The notes under the pieces: generated by a model
What the model was told of the DNA's origin: nothing
Databases searched by the model: none
Seen by the model: only the letters and a program-made list of their open reading frames with translations
Part shown: positions 34,110-42,511 of the stretch, one piece after another
Numbering within the stretch: the stretch's first letter is position 1
How the letters are laid out: every line of letters starts with the position of its first letter
Program-made: the position numbers and the translations under genes
Assembly: GCF_052113205.1 (NCBI RefSeq)
Contig: NZ_JBFRCU010000013.1
Location: 54,291 to 118,290 of the forward strand
Length of the DNA stretch: 64,000 bases
Source: Inquilinus sp052113205
GTDB taxonomy: Bacteria; Pseudomonadota; Alphaproteobacteria; DSM-16000; Inquilinaceae
Direction of reading: 5' to 3'

Positions 34110-34841
34110 ATGAACCGCTTCCGCCGCAGCGTCCTCGCCGTCGCCCTGCTCGCCGCCGTCGCCGTGCCGGGCACGATCGCCGTCTCGGCGCCGGCCCTGG
34201 CTGTCGAGGCCTCTGCCCAGACCCTGTCCCTGGCCGGCGAGGGCAGCGCCAGCGCCGCACCCGACCAGGCCACCGTGACCAGCGGCGTCACCAGCGAGGG
34301 CCAGACCGCGAGCGAGGCGGTGGCCGCCAACAGCAAGGCCATGGCCGCGCTGATCGATGCCTTCAAGAAGGCCGGCATCCAGCCCGCCGACCTGCAGACC
34401 AGCGGTTTTTCGGTGCAGCCGCGCTACGCCCAGCCGAAGGAGGGTTCGGGCGAGGCGCCGAAGATCGACGGCTACGAGGTGCGCAACCAGGTGACGGTGC
34501 GGGTGCGCGACCTGACCAAGCTGGGCGCCGTGCTGGACACCGCGGTCGCCAGCGGCTCGAACCAGATCGACGGTGTCAACTTCGGCCTGGCCGACCCGGC
34601 GCCGGTGTTGGACAAGGCGCGCGAGGCCGCGGTGGCCGACGCCCGGCGCAAGGCCGAGCTGATCGCCAAGGCGGCCGGGGTGAAGCTGGGCCGCATCCTG
34701 GCGATCGCCGAGCCGGGCGCCGAGCCGCCGCGCCCGATGATGGCCGCCTATGCCAGGGAGAAGCTCGACGCCGTGCCGGTCGAGGCCGGCGAGAGCGAGT
34801 TCACCGCCCGGGTCAACGTGACCTGGGAGATCGCGCAGTAA
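34110..34841 (+). CDS. SIMPL-domain (DUF541) periplasmic protein
   Basis: 243 aa from the ATG at 34110 (the frame is open further up without support). Signal peptide (SVLAVALLAAVAVPGTIAVSAPALA) then one SIMPL domain: LSLAGEGSASAAPDQATVTSGV, NQVTVRVRDLTKLGAVLDTAV, and the Ala/Lys-rich helix KAREAAVADARRKAELIAKAAGVKLGRI written in part. The family includes BP26/OMP28 of Brucella and E. coli YggE, linked to oxidative-stress tolerance and channel-like oligomers. Monocistronic; an inverted-repeat element follows. Confidence 0.88.
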   Translation: MNRFRRSVLAVALLAAVAVPGTIAVSAPALAVEASAQTLSLAGEGSASAAPDQATVTSGVTSEGQTASEAVAANSKAMAALIDAFKKAGIQPADLQTSGFSVQPRYAQPKEGSGEAPKIDGYEVRNQVTVRVRDLTKLGAVLDTAVASGSNQIDGVNFGLADPAPVLDKAREAAVADARRKAELIAKAAGVKLGRILAIAEPGAEPPRPMMAAYAREKLDAVPVEAGESEFTARVNVTWEIAQ

Positions 34842-34866
34842 GCACGGCCGATCGGGGCCTGGGCCA

Positions 34867-34995
34867 CCCCCTCACCCTCCCGGCCCAAGCGGGCCGGGCC
34901 CCTCCCTCTCCCCGAGGAGAGGGAATATGAGCCGCATTCGCGATACCTCTCCCTGGGGAGAGGTCGAAATCGCGCAGCGATTTCGGGTGAGGGGG
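34867..34995. repeat. Inverted-repeat element, 129 bp
   Basis: Ends are CCCCCTCACCC (34867-34877) and GGGTGAGGGGG (34985-34995), the same terminal motif as the 5840-6036 element. Inside lie nested palindromes: CCCGGCCC-AAG-CGGGCCGGG, CTCTCCCC-GAGGAGAGG and CCTCTCCCTGGGGAGAGG, and GAAATCGC-GCA-GCGATTTC. It lies between the SIMPL gene and the convergent lytic transglycosylase gene. Confidence 0.7.
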
Positions 34996-35025
34996 TTGGC
35001 ACCGGCCGATCCGCTCGACCCTCCG

Positions 35026-35511
35026 TCACTGTCCCTGGATGACGTGGATCGCCTCATAGACCTTGCGGACCTGGTCGGCATAGGGCCGGCCGGCCGCCAG
35101 GTTGTCCGGCCCGGCATTGTAGGCGGCGACGGCGGACCAGATGTCGCTGCCGCCGGTGGCGGCGCGCATCTCGCGCAGGATCTCGCCGCCGACCAGCAGG
35201 CAGACGCAGCGGTCGGCCAGCAGCGCCTCGCGGGTGACGCCGAGCGCGGCCAGGCGGGGATAGTGGATCGAGTTGATCTGCATCATGCAGATATCCTCGG
35301 TACCATTGCTGTTGGCCGCGTTCACCGCCTGCTGCCGCCAGCGCGTCTCGACATAGGACATGGCCAGGATCAGCTCGGTCGGCACCCCGGCCTGCAGCGC
35401 GGCGCGGGCCATGCAGTCGCCGGCCGAGGCCGGCCCGGGCAACAGCAGGGCCAGCGCCGTCACAGCCGCCGCGGCCGGCGGTACGATCTGCCTTTTCCCA
35501 TGCCGAGCCAT
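35026..35511 (-). CDS. Lytic transglycosylase (SLT domain)
   Basis: 161 aa from the ATG at 35511 (GGAG just upstream; the frame extends to 35580). Signal peptide (AAAAVTALALLLPGPASA), then one SLT domain: the catalytic Glu is in LILAMSYVETRWRQ, followed by DICMMQINSIHYPRL and AAYNAGPDNLAAGRPYADQV. Cleaves peptidoglycan glycan strands in the periplasm with 1,6-anhydro-MurNAc formation. The short single-domain form resembles IagB/VirB1-type specialised transglycosylases, but no secretion-system gene is nearby. Divergent from the beta-oxidation gene. Confidence 0.88.
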   Translation of the reverse strand: MARHGKRQIVPPAAAAVTALALLLPGPASAGDCMARAALQAGVPTELILAMSYVETRWRQQAVNAANSNGTEDICMMQINSIHYPRLAALGVTREALLADRCVCLLVGGEILREMRAATGGSDIWSAVAAYNAGPDNLAAGRPYADQVRKVYEAIHVIQGQ

Positions 35512-35629
35512 GAGCTCCGCCCGCTGCGCCGAGGAACAGGATCTGAAGCCTATACCATCCGGCTTGCGGATCAATGACATCGCCTATACCGAGGTCGACA
35601 CGGATATGATCGCCGAACCGGGAGGACCG

Positions 35630-37711
35630 ATGGAGAAGGTGCGCAGCACGATCGAGCACGGCATCGCCGTCGTCACCATCGCCAGCCCGCCGGTCAACGC
35701 GCTGGACGCCGGCGTCCGCGCCGGCCTGGCCGAGGCGGTGCGCCGGGCCGATGCCGACCCGGCGGTGCGCGCCATCGTCATCGCCGCCGAGGGCCGCACC
35801 TTCATCGCCGGCGCCGATATCAGCGAGTTCGGCAAGCCGCCGGCGCCCCCCTCCCTGCCCGAGGTCATCGACGGCTTCGATTCAGTCGGCAAACCGCTGG
35901 TCGCCGCGATCGGCGGCGCGGCGCTGGGCGGCGGGCTGGAGGTGGCGCTGGGCTGCCACGCCCGCATCGCCGGCCCGGGCGCCAAGCTGGGCCTGCCCGA
36001 GGTCAAGCTGGGGCTGATCCCCGGCGCTGGCGGCACCCAGCGGCTGCCGCGGCTGATCGGCGCCGCCCCCGCGTTCAAGCTGATGGCCGACGGCGCCCCC
36101 GTCTCCGCCGCCGAGGCGCTGGCGCTCGGCATCGTCGACGCGGTGGCCGAGGGCGACCTGCTGGACGCGGCCAGGGCCAAGGCGCTTGAGCTGACCGAGA
36201 CCGGCACGAACCGGCGGACCCGCGACCTGGACCGGCAGTTGCAGCCGGGCGGCCGCGAGACCTTCGAGCAGGCGGCGGCCGAGGCGCTGAAGCGCAGCCC
36301 GGACCTGCCGAATATCGCCGCTTTGGCCGAGTCGGTGCGCGCCAGCTTCACCGAGCCCTTCGCGGCCGGGCAGGCGCTGGAGCGTGCCCGCTTCACGGCA
36401 TTGGTCGCCGACGACCGGTCCAAGGCGCTGCGCTATGCCTTCTTCGCCGAGCGCGAGACCGCCCGCGTGCCGGGGCTGGCGAAGGACACGGCGCGGCGGC
36501 CGATCCATCGGGCCGCGGTGATCGGCGCCGGCACCATGGGCGCCGGCATCGCCATGTGCTTCGCCAATGCCGGCATCCCGGTCACCGTGATCGAGACCAG
36601 CGAGGAGCTGCTGGCCCGCGGCCTGGACCGCATCGCCGGCACCTACGCCGCCTCGGTCAAGCGCGGCAGCCTGTCGGCGGAGGACGAGGCCCACCGCCTG
36701 TCGCTGGTGACCGGCCAGGTCGGGCTGGACGCCGCGGCCGACGCCGACCTGGTGGTCGAGGCCGCCTTCGAGGACCTGGATGTGAAGCGGCAGATCTTCA
36801 GCACGCTGGATCGGGTGGCGAAGCCGGGCGCGATCCTGGCCACCAACACCTCCTATCTCGATGTCGACCAGATCGCCGCCACGACCGCCCGCCCGACCGA
36901 CGTGGTGGGGCTGCATTTCTTCAGCCCGGCCAATGTCATGCGCCTGCTGGAGGTGGTGCGCGGCAAGGCGACGGCGCCGGAGGTGCTGGCCACCGCGCTG
37001 GAGCTGGGCAAGCGGCTGGGCAAGGTGCCGGTGGTGGTCGGCGTCTGCCGCGGCTTCGTCGGCAACCGCATGCTGGCCCGCCGCACCCAGGAGGCCGAGC
37101 GCCTGCTGATCGAGGGCGCGCTGCCGCATGAGGTCGACGCCGCTTTGACCGGCTTCGGCTTCCGCATGGGGCCCTTTGCCGTGAGCGACCTGGCCGGGCT
37201 GGACATCGCCTGGCGCAACCGCAAGTCGCTGGGCCAGACAGCGCCGGTGGCCGACGCGCTGTGCGAGGCCGGGCGCCTGGGCCAGAAGGCCGGGCGCGGC
37301 TACTACCTGTACCCCGAAGGCGCCCGCAGCGGCGTGCGCGACCCGGAGGTGGAGGCGCTACTGCAGCAGGTCTCGGCCCGGCTCGGCGTCACCCGCCGCC
37401 CGATCCCGACCGAGGAGATCGTCGAGCGGCTGGTCTATCCGATGGTCAATGAGGGCGCCCGGATCCTGGAGGAGGGCATCGCCGCCCGCCCCGGCGACAT
37501 CGACACGATCTGGGTCAACGGCTATGGCTGGCCGGCCTGGCGCGGCGGCCCGATGTTCCATGCCGACCAGGTCGGGCTGAACACCGTCGCGGCCCGGCTG
37601 GAAGCCTTCGCCGCCGCCCGCGGCGAGCCGGCCCTGGCCCCGGCACCGCTGCTGCGCCGCCTGGCCGATGCCGGCCGGGGCTTCGCCGATTGGACCGCGC
37701 CGATACGGTGA
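35630..37711 (+). CDS. Enoyl-CoA hydratase / 3-hydroxyacyl-CoA dehydrogenase (FadJ/FadB-like)
   Basis: 693 aa from the ATG at 35630 with GGGAGG five bases upstream. N-terminal crotonase domain: substrate pocket TFIAGADISEF, oxyanion loop GGAALGGGLEVALGC, and catalytic Glu in LPEVKLGLIPGAGGTQRL. Middle: NAD-binding 3-hydroxyacyl-CoA dehydrogenase domain (VIGAGTMGAGIAMCFANAG; HFFSPANVMRLLEVVRG; GFVGNRM), then two C-terminal dehydrogenase domains (WVNGYGWPAWRGGPM). It performs hydration and NAD-linked oxidation in fatty-acid beta-oxidation. The thiolase partner is not in the window. Confidence 0.95.
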   Translation: MEKVRSTIEHGIAVVTIASPPVNALDAGVRAGLAEAVRRADADPAVRAIVIAAEGRTFIAGADISEFGKPPAPPSLPEVIDGFDSVGKPLVAAIGGAALGGGLEVALGCHARIAGPGAKLGLPEVKLGLIPGAGGTQRLPRLIGAAPAFKLMADGAPVSAAEALALGIVDAVAEGDLLDAARAKALELTETGTNRRTRDLDRQLQPGGRETFEQAAAEALKRSPDLPNIAALAESVRASFTEPFAAGQALERARFTALVADDRSKALRYAFFAERETARVPGLAKDTARRPIHRAAVIGAGTMGAGIAMCFANAGIPVTVIETSEELLARGLDRIAGTYAASVKRGSLSAEDEAHRLSLVTGQVGLDAAADADLVVEAAFEDLDVKRQIFSTLDRVAKPGAILATNTSYLDVDQIAATTARPTDVVGLHFFSPANVMRLLEVVRGKATAPEVLATALELGKRLGKVPVVVGVCRGFVGNRMLARRTQEAERLLIEGALPHEVDAALTGFGFRMGPFAVSDLAGLDIAWRNRKSLGQTAPVADALCEAGRLGQKAGRGYYLYPEGARSGVRDPEVEALLQQVSARLGVTRRPIPTEEIVERLVYPMVNEGARILEEGIAARPGDIDTIWVNGYGWPAWRGGPMFHADQVGLNTVAARLEAFAAARGEPALAPAPLLRRLADAGRGFADWTAPIR

Positions 37712-37762
37712 TGCCTCTCCCGTTTGCGAGACCTGCTCAGAACGTCGACCCGTCTCTTCTTT

Positions 37763-37834
37763 CGTCATTCCCGCGAAAGCGGGAATCTCTGTCCGGTCGA
37801 GCGGGATGAGATCCCCGCTTTCGCGGGGATGACG
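37763..37834. repeat. Inverted repeat (CGTCATTCCCGC type), 72 bp
   Basis: Left arm CGTCATTCCCGCGAAAGCGG...GAATCTC and right arm GAGATCC...CGCGGGGATGACG are reverse complements with about two mismatches over 27 bases. It is a widely seen intergenic palindrome type in proteobacteria. It lies between the FadJ-like gene and the convergent unknown gene, where it may serve as a terminator. Confidence 0.75.
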
Positions 37835-37876
37835 GGGTTTTATAGGATGGCGGACGCGCGCAGACCCCTCCCCCAA

Positions 37877-37899
37877 CCCCCTCCCGCAAGGGGAGGGGG
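37877..37899. repeat. GC-rich hairpin CCCCCTCCC-GCAAG-GGGAGGGGG
   Basis: A perfect 9-bp stem with a 5-nt loop, the short core of the CCTCTCCCGC/AAG family seen at 5840-6036. It has no T-run on either side. Together with the 37763-37834 repeat it fills the gap between two convergent genes. Confidence 0.6.
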
Positions 37900-37960
37900 A
37901 GTGTGGAAGGCTGCGTTCGCTGGTGCTGAAGGTTGGTGAAGCGAGTGCGTTCGCCGGCGG

Positions 37961-38587
37961 CTATCCAGTATCCGCCGGCTTGGGTTTGCGGCGGCCAGCC
38001 GGGCGGGTCTCGGGCGCATCCTCTGGATCGTCCTCGCCGTCCTCCGGCGGAATGAAGCCCAGCTCCTCCAGGGCCTCGTCGGCCATCTCCAGCCACTGCT
38101 TCACCCGCACCGGGTAGCCCCAGCGCCGGCACAGCGCCGCCACCGCGACCTCGGCCCGGCTGGCTTCCACCAGCTCCGCCACCTCCGGCCGCTCCAGCCG
38201 CTCGCACACCTCGTCGGCGCGGCGGTCGGCCTCCTCGCCGTCCTCGGACACCTCATAGGCCGCCGCCATCATCGCCAGCCNGACCCGCAGCNCGTGCCAG
38301 TCCTCCTGCGCCGCCTCGCGCTGCGCCGCAGCCTTGCGCTTCTCCTCGGCCTGACGCGACAGCTTGTCCTTGAGCAGCAGGGTCAGCCGCACGGCGCGCG
38401 AGACGGTGGCGATCCGCTGGCAATAGTCGACCCCGGGCTGCGGCGCCTGCAGCGCCTCCTGCTGCGTCGCCCGGGCGATCGACATCTGGATCTCGACCAG
38501 CTCCGCCACCACGCACAGATCCGCCGCCCGCTCCTCCTGCGGAGCGGCCGGGGCCTCGGTGGCCGAATCGGTCTGCGCCTTGTTCAT
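37961..38587 (-). CDS. Unknown protein, helical, charged tail
   Basis: 208 aa from the ATG at 38587 (frame open to 38629). No family recognised. Predicted mostly helical: VAELVEIQMSIARATQQEAL, a basic stretch VSRAVRLTLLLKDKLSRQ, a Lys/Glu/Gln-rich coiled coil, and a conserved-looking domain AVAALCRRWGYPVRVKQWLEMADEALEELGF, ending in an acidic then basic tail. Two ambiguous bases (38281, 38292) leave two residues undetermined. Not clearly DNA-binding, though the basic segments would allow it. Single gene. Confidence 0.6.
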   Translation of the reverse strand: MNKAQTDSATEAPAAPQEERAADLCVVAELVEIQMSIARATQQEALQAPQPGVDYCQRIATVSRAVRLTLLLKDKLSRQAEEKRKAAAQREAAQEDWHXLRVXLAMMAAAYEVSEDGEEADRRADEVCERLERPEVAELVEASRAEVAVAALCRRWGYPVRVKQWLEMADEALEELGFIPPEDGEDDPEDAPETRPAGRRKPKPADTG

Positions 38588-38662
38588 GGAACATAACATG
38601 AACGTGGTCGCAAAATAATACAAGAGCACAATGTGTTAACAGCGCCGAAGCGATGGCGCCGG

Positions 38663-38682
38663 AGCATGATCGGCATCATGCT
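38663..38682. repeat. Perfect hairpin AGCATGAT-CGGC-ATCATGCT
   Basis: An 8-bp perfect stem with a 4-nt loop, 7 bp past the stop of the LysR gene at 38690 (minus strand). There is no T-run on that strand. It could be a weak terminator or a protein-binding palindrome. Confidence 0.55.
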
Positions 38683-38689
38683 TCAGCAC

Positions 38690-39577
38690 CTAGCCGGCGT
38701 TGCTTGCGACCAGCCAGTCCATCGTCTGGCGCACCACCCGGCGGACATGCCGGTCCAGCGGCCGCATCAGGTAGAACGAGCCTTCGGAGCGCAGATGGAA
38801 GTCATGCGCCGGCACCAGCGTGCCGGAGGCCAGCTGGTCCCGCAGCAGCCAGGTCCAGCCCAGCGCCGTGCCCAGCCCCTGCGAGGCCGCCTGCACCGCC
38901 AGGGCGTAGGAGCCGAGCCGCCAGATCCTTGTCTTCGCCGGCAGCGGCATCGCCGCGGCGCCGAACCAGTGCGGCCAGTCCATCCATTCGCGCAGCGAAT
39001 CCTCGATCGCCAGCAGGGTCGGCGCCGGATCGTCCTGCAGCGCCGGCCGGCCCGGCGCCGCCACCGGCACGATCTCCTCGGTGCCGAGCACGTGCAGCGC
39101 CACGCCGCTCGGCCTTTCGCGCCGGTAGAAGATGGCGAGGTCGAACTCGTCGAGCCGGAGATGGGCGACATCGTCGGTCACCCGCAGCCGCAGCTCGATC
39201 CCCGGCAGGGCGGCGTCGAGCGCCTTCAGCCGCGGCATCAGCCAGAGATCGGCGATGCCGTGCGAGCAGGCCAGCGTCACCTGGCGCGGCCCGGCCGAGC
39301 CGCGCGCACCGTGGGTTACCGCCACCAGGTCGCCGAGAATACGGCGGACCTCGGCGACATAGCTCTCGCCCAGCGGGGTCAGGCTGACNCCGGATGGGGT
39401 GCGCTGGAACAGCTTGCCGCCGATGAAAGCCTCGAGCTTCAGGATCTGGCGGCTGACCGCGCTCTGGGTCAGGCCCAGCTCGGCTCCGGCGCGGGAGAAA
39501 TTGGCCAGCCGCGCCGCCGCCTCGAACACGACCAGGGCGTTGAGCGGCGGCAGGCCGAGATGGGAGGACGCGGGCAT
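38690..39577 (-). CDS. LysR-family regulator, GcvA-like
   Basis: 295 aa from the ATG at 39577. N-terminal helix-turn-helix starting LPPLNALVVFEAAARLANFS and LTQSAVSRQILKLE, a beginning typical of GcvA/AmpR-type LysR proteins; the effector domain has IADLWLMPRLKALDAALPG and DLAIFYRRERPSG. One ambiguous base (39390) falls in the N-terminal domain. It is divergent from the hexapeptide transferase gene at 39701, its most likely target by position (inference). Confidence 0.9.
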   Translation of the reverse strand: MPASSHLGLPPLNALVVFEAAARLANFSRAGAELGLTQSAVSRQILKLEAFIGGKLFQRTPSXVSLTPLGESYVAEVRRILGDLVAVTHGARGSAGPRQVTLACSHGIADLWLMPRLKALDAALPGIELRLRVTDDVAHLRLDEFDLAIFYRRERPSGVALHVLGTEEIVPVAAPGRPALQDDPAPTLLAIEDSLREWMDWPHWFGAAAMPLPAKTRIWRLGSYALAVQAASQGLGTALGWTWLLRDQLASGTLVPAHDFHLRSEGSFYLMRPLDRHVRRVVRQTMDWLVASNAG

Positions 39578-39700
39578 TCGCGCACTCAAGGGGAAGACCG
39601 TCCGCGGCACAAGCGGGGCGTTGGGATTGTCACCCGGGCGGCAGCAGAATCGTCATCGAACTTGTCTAGACCTTTATACGACGTCCGCCCGGAGAGCCCG

Positions 39701-40327
39701 ATGAACACTGAGACCCTGGGGCCTGTCCCCCTGATCGCCCCGACCGCCCGAGTCTCCGACAGCCGCCTCGGCATCTACACCGAGATCGGTGCAAACGCCG
39801 TGCTGAACGAGGTCACGCTCGGCGACTACAGCTATCTGATGGACGGGGCGATGGCCTGGTGCGTCGAGATCGGCAAGTTCTGCTCGATCGCCGCCTACAC
39901 CCGGCTCAACGCCCCGAACCATCCGACCTGGCGGGCGACGCAGCATCACTTCACCTACCGCTCCGCCGCCTATGGCCTGGCGGACACCGACGACACCGAC
40001 TTCTTCGCCTGGCGCCGCGACCATCGGGTGACGATCGGCCACGACGTCTGGATCGGCCATGGCGCCATCGTGCTGCCCGGGGTCGCGGTCGGCACCGGGG
40101 CGGTGATCGGCGCCGGCACCGTGGTCACCCGCGACGTCGCCCCCTACACCATCGTCGCCGGCAACCCGGCCCGGCCGATCCGCCGCCGGGTGACCGAGGC
40201 GGTGGAGGCGCGGCTGCTGGCGCTGGCCTGGTGGGACTGGCCGCATGACCGGCTGCGCGACGCGTTGCAGGATTTCCGCACGCTCGACGCCGATGGCTTC
40301 TGCGCCAAGCACGCAGCCGGGGGCTGA
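39701..40327 (+). CDS. Hexapeptide-repeat transferase, phosphonate-metabolism type
   Basis: 208 aa, ATG with GGAG upstream. Left-handed beta-helix acyltransferase: GIYTEIGANAVLNEVTLGDY, IGKFCSIAAYTRLNAPNHP, DHRVTIGHDVWIGHGAIVLPG and GAVIGAGTVVTRDVAPYTIV coils, with the catalytic-type His in the HHFTYRSAAYG insertion. This pattern fits the DapH/GlmU-like family repeatedly linked to phosphonate (phn) operons. Here no phn gene accompanies it. It may acetylate an aminophosphonate or another small amine. Two further genes follow on the same strand. Confidence 0.85.
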   Translation: MNTETLGPVPLIAPTARVSDSRLGIYTEIGANAVLNEVTLGDYSYLMDGAMAWCVEIGKFCSIAAYTRLNAPNHPTWRATQHHFTYRSAAYGLADTDDTDFFAWRRDHRVTIGHDVWIGHGAIVLPGVAVGTGAVIGAGTVVTRDVAPYTIVAGNPARPIRRRVTEAVEARLLALAWWDWPHDRLRDALQDFRTLDADGFCAKHAAGG

Positions 40328-40400
40328 ACGGCCGACGGAACTGATCCCCTCGACATCCGGTTGTTGCAACGCCTGCTGCCGCAACCGGGAGGACCGGCCG

Positions 40401-41171
40401 ATTACCTCGATCATCGCCGCTGCCGCGCCGACGCTGCACGATCCGCAGGCCGAGGCGTTCTACTCCGATGCCCTGCGTGAGCTCGCGGCGACCGGCCTGC
40501 CCTTCCTGCTGGCCGGCACCTACGCCGTCAGCGCCTATACCGGCATCTCGCGGCCGACCAAGGATCTCGACATCTTCTGCAAGGCCGGCGACAGCCCGCG
40601 GATCCTCGGAATGTTCCACGACCTCGGCTATTCGATCGAGATCGAGGATGAGCGCTGGCTCGGCAAGGTGCACAAGGGCCGGCACTTCTTCGATGTGATC
40701 TACGCCTCGTCGAACGGCACTATGCCGGTGAACGACCAGTGGTTTGAGCACGCCCGCGAGATCGAGGTCTTCGGTAGTCAGGTCCAGATCGTCGCCCCGA
40801 CCGAACTGGTCTGGTCCAAGGCCTTCATCCAGATGCGCCACCGCTATGACGGCGCCGATGTCATCCATGTCATCCTGAAGCAGCACGATCAGATCGATTG
40901 GCAACGGCTGCTCGGCTACATGGAGCTGCATTGGGAGATGCTGCTGGTGCATCTGCTCAACTTCCGCTGGGCCTATCCGACCGAGCGGAACCGGGTGCCG
41001 CGCTGGCTGATGGACGAGCTGATGGACCGGTTGCGCCACCAGCTCGACCTGCCGCCACCGCAGATGAAGGTCTGCCGCGGCCGGATGCTGTCACGGGTCG
41101 ACTACGCCATGGCGGTTGAGGAGTGGGGCTTCGCCGATGTCGGCGGCGAGGGCGAATGGCGCGATGCCTGA
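40401..41171 (+). CDS. Nucleotidyltransferase-fold protein, apparent ATT start
   Basis: 256 aa if started at the ATT at 40401, which has a perfect GGGAGG eight bases upstream; the next canonical start upstream is an ATG at 40245 inside the previous gene. The N-terminus reads TSIIAAAAPTLHDPQAEAF. The nucleotidyltransferase core is LLAGTYAVSAYTGISRPTKDLDIFC, with the DxD pair in KDLDIF and a third acidic strand in RHFFDVIYAS. The C-terminal half is helical (WSKAFIQMRHRYDGADVIHVIL). Followed 27 bp later by a metallophosphoesterase gene, probably co-transcribed. Target unknown. Confidence 0.8.
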   Translation: MTSIIAAAAPTLHDPQAEAFYSDALRELAATGLPFLLAGTYAVSAYTGISRPTKDLDIFCKAGDSPRILGMFHDLGYSIEIEDERWLGKVHKGRHFFDVIYASSNGTMPVNDQWFEHAREIEVFGSQVQIVAPTELVWSKAFIQMRHRYDGADVIHVILKQHDQIDWQRLLGYMELHWEMLLVHLLNFRWAYPTERNRVPRWLMDELMDRLRHQLDLPPPQMKVCRGRMLSRVDYAMAVEEWGFADVGGEGEWRDA

Positions 41172-41198
41172 CACGAGACGGGAGAACGGGACCGACTC

Positions 41199-41915
41199 AT
41201 GGCGAAGAACGGCAAATTCACCGTCGCCGCGATCGGCGACATCCATGTCAAAGACCAGTCCGATCCGTTGCGCGAGATGTTCGGTGAGATCGCCAAGGCG
41301 GCCGACGCGCTGGTGCTGTGCGGCGACCTGACCGACACCGGCACGGTCCGGCAGGCGGAGCGGCTGGCCGAGGATCTGCGTGCCTGCCCGATCCCGGTGA
41401 TCGGCGTACTGGGCAACCACGACTATGAATGCGGCGAGATCGAAACGGTGAAGTCGATCCTGACCGAGGCGGGGCTGAAGCTGCTCGACGGCAACGCGGT
41501 CGAGATCGACGGCGTCGGCTTCGTCGGGGTCAAGGGCTTCGCCGGCGGCTTCGGCCGGCGGATGCTGGGTTCCTTTGGCGAGCCGGAGACCAAGGAGTTC
41601 GTCGCCGTGGCCGTGTCCGAGGCGATGCGGCTGGAGAACGCGATGCGGACGGTGAAGACGCAGCGGGCGATGGTGGTGCTGCACTACGCCCCGATCTCCG
41701 AGACGATCGAGGGCGAGCCGCTGGAGATCTACCCTTTCCTCGGCTCCTCGCGCCTGGCGGAGACGATCGACCGCTTCACCGTCAGCGCGGTGGTGCACGG
41801 CCACGCTCATCGTGGCGTGTATCAGGGCCACACCCCTGCCGGGGCGCCGGTCTACAATGTGGCCTGGGCGATCGAGAAGCCGAGCGGCCGGCCTTACGCG
41901 CTGATCGATCTGTGA
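41199..41915 (+). CDS. Metallophosphoesterase
   Basis: 238 aa. All five calcineurin-like motifs are in order: AIGDIHVKD (GDxH), LCGDLTDTG (GDxxD), VLGNHDYECG (GNHD), VLHYAP and VHGHAHRG (GHxH). A binuclear metal phosphatase or phosphodiesterase of the small bacterial type; substrate unknown. It lies directly after the nucleotidyltransferase-fold gene, which suggests opposing activities (adding and removing a nucleotide or phosphate) but this is inference. Confidence 0.92.
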   Translation: MAKNGKFTVAAIGDIHVKDQSDPLREMFGEIAKAADALVLCGDLTDTGTVRQAERLAEDLRACPIPVIGVLGNHDYECGEIETVKSILTEAGLKLLDGNAVEIDGVGFVGVKGFAGGFGRRMLGSFGEPETKEFVAVAVSEAMRLENAMRTVKTQRAMVVLHYAPISETIEGEPLEIYPFLGSSRLAETIDRFTVSAVVHGHAHRGVYQGHTPAGAPVYNVAWAIEKPSGRPYALIDL

Positions 41916-41974
41916 TGCGGACCCGAACGGAAAGAGCCGCCCTGCGGCGGCCCCTGCCCGTCAATCCCGGATCG

Positions 41975-42511
41975 TCACCAGGTGCGGATGTCGCCGGTGT
42001 CGACGTGGACGAAGTTCGAGCGCGGATAATAGCCGACGCCGCCGGCCTCGAGCCCGACCGCGTTCCGGCGCAGGCTGGCCAGGCTCATGTTCGGCATGAA
42101 GATGTCCGCGGCCTGCCCCTGGATGTGCAGGGAGTTGCGCGCGACGCCACGGCTGCGGCGGGCCAGCATGGCGTTGGTGGCGCGGGAGCGGTAGCCGCAG
42201 ACGACATGGATCGGCTCGTTCGACCCGCCTTTGCGCTGCAGCGAATTGAGGATGTCGAGCAGTTTCGGGTCCATGACCCGAACCTCGTCCGACCGCCAGT
42301 CGCGCAGGAAGTAGTTGAACTTGGCCAGGACGTCCGGATTGTACCAGCCGTCGACGAAGTACTCTTCCTTGATTTCAACGAGATTATGGGCGTCGTAGAG
42401 ATGGAGCGTTCGTCGGTTGGTGGCGGCCAGGGCTGAGAGTGGTGCCATTGGCGCGACGGCGGCGGCTGCAACAGCCCCGGCCGACAACCTGAGGAATTGC
42501 CGTCTCTGCAT
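41975..42511 (-). CDS. MepK/YcbK-like murein endopeptidase (DUF882, M15 fold)
   Basis: 178 aa. Twin-arginine signal (RRQFLRLSAGAVAAAAVAP). Peptidase M15 fold: zinc ligands in SLHIQGQAADIFM (His x6 Asp) and NFVHVDTG (His), with CGYRSRATNAML before them. E. coli MepK of this family cleaves 3-3 cross-links (mDap-mDap) in peptidoglycan. The upstream gene on the same strand is an L,D-transpeptidase that makes such links; a terminator and a separate A/T-rich promoter region lie between them, so it has its own promoter. Confidence 0.9.
   Translation of the reverse strand: MQRRQFLRLSAGAVAAAAVAPMAPLSALAATNRRTLHLYDAHNLVEIKEEYFVDGWYNPDVLAKFNYFLRDWRSDEVRVMDPKLLDILNSLQRKGGSNEPIHVVCGYRSRATNAMLARRSRGVARNSLHIQGQAADIFMPNMSLASLRRNAVGLEAGGVGYYPRSNFVHVDTGDIRTW

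Noticed and set aside
30523..34113. A 1196-codon open frame on the plus strand opposite the GH94-like gene
   Set aside because: It is antisense to a gene with clear motifs; composition is rich in Arg, Gln and His, with no domain or start context.
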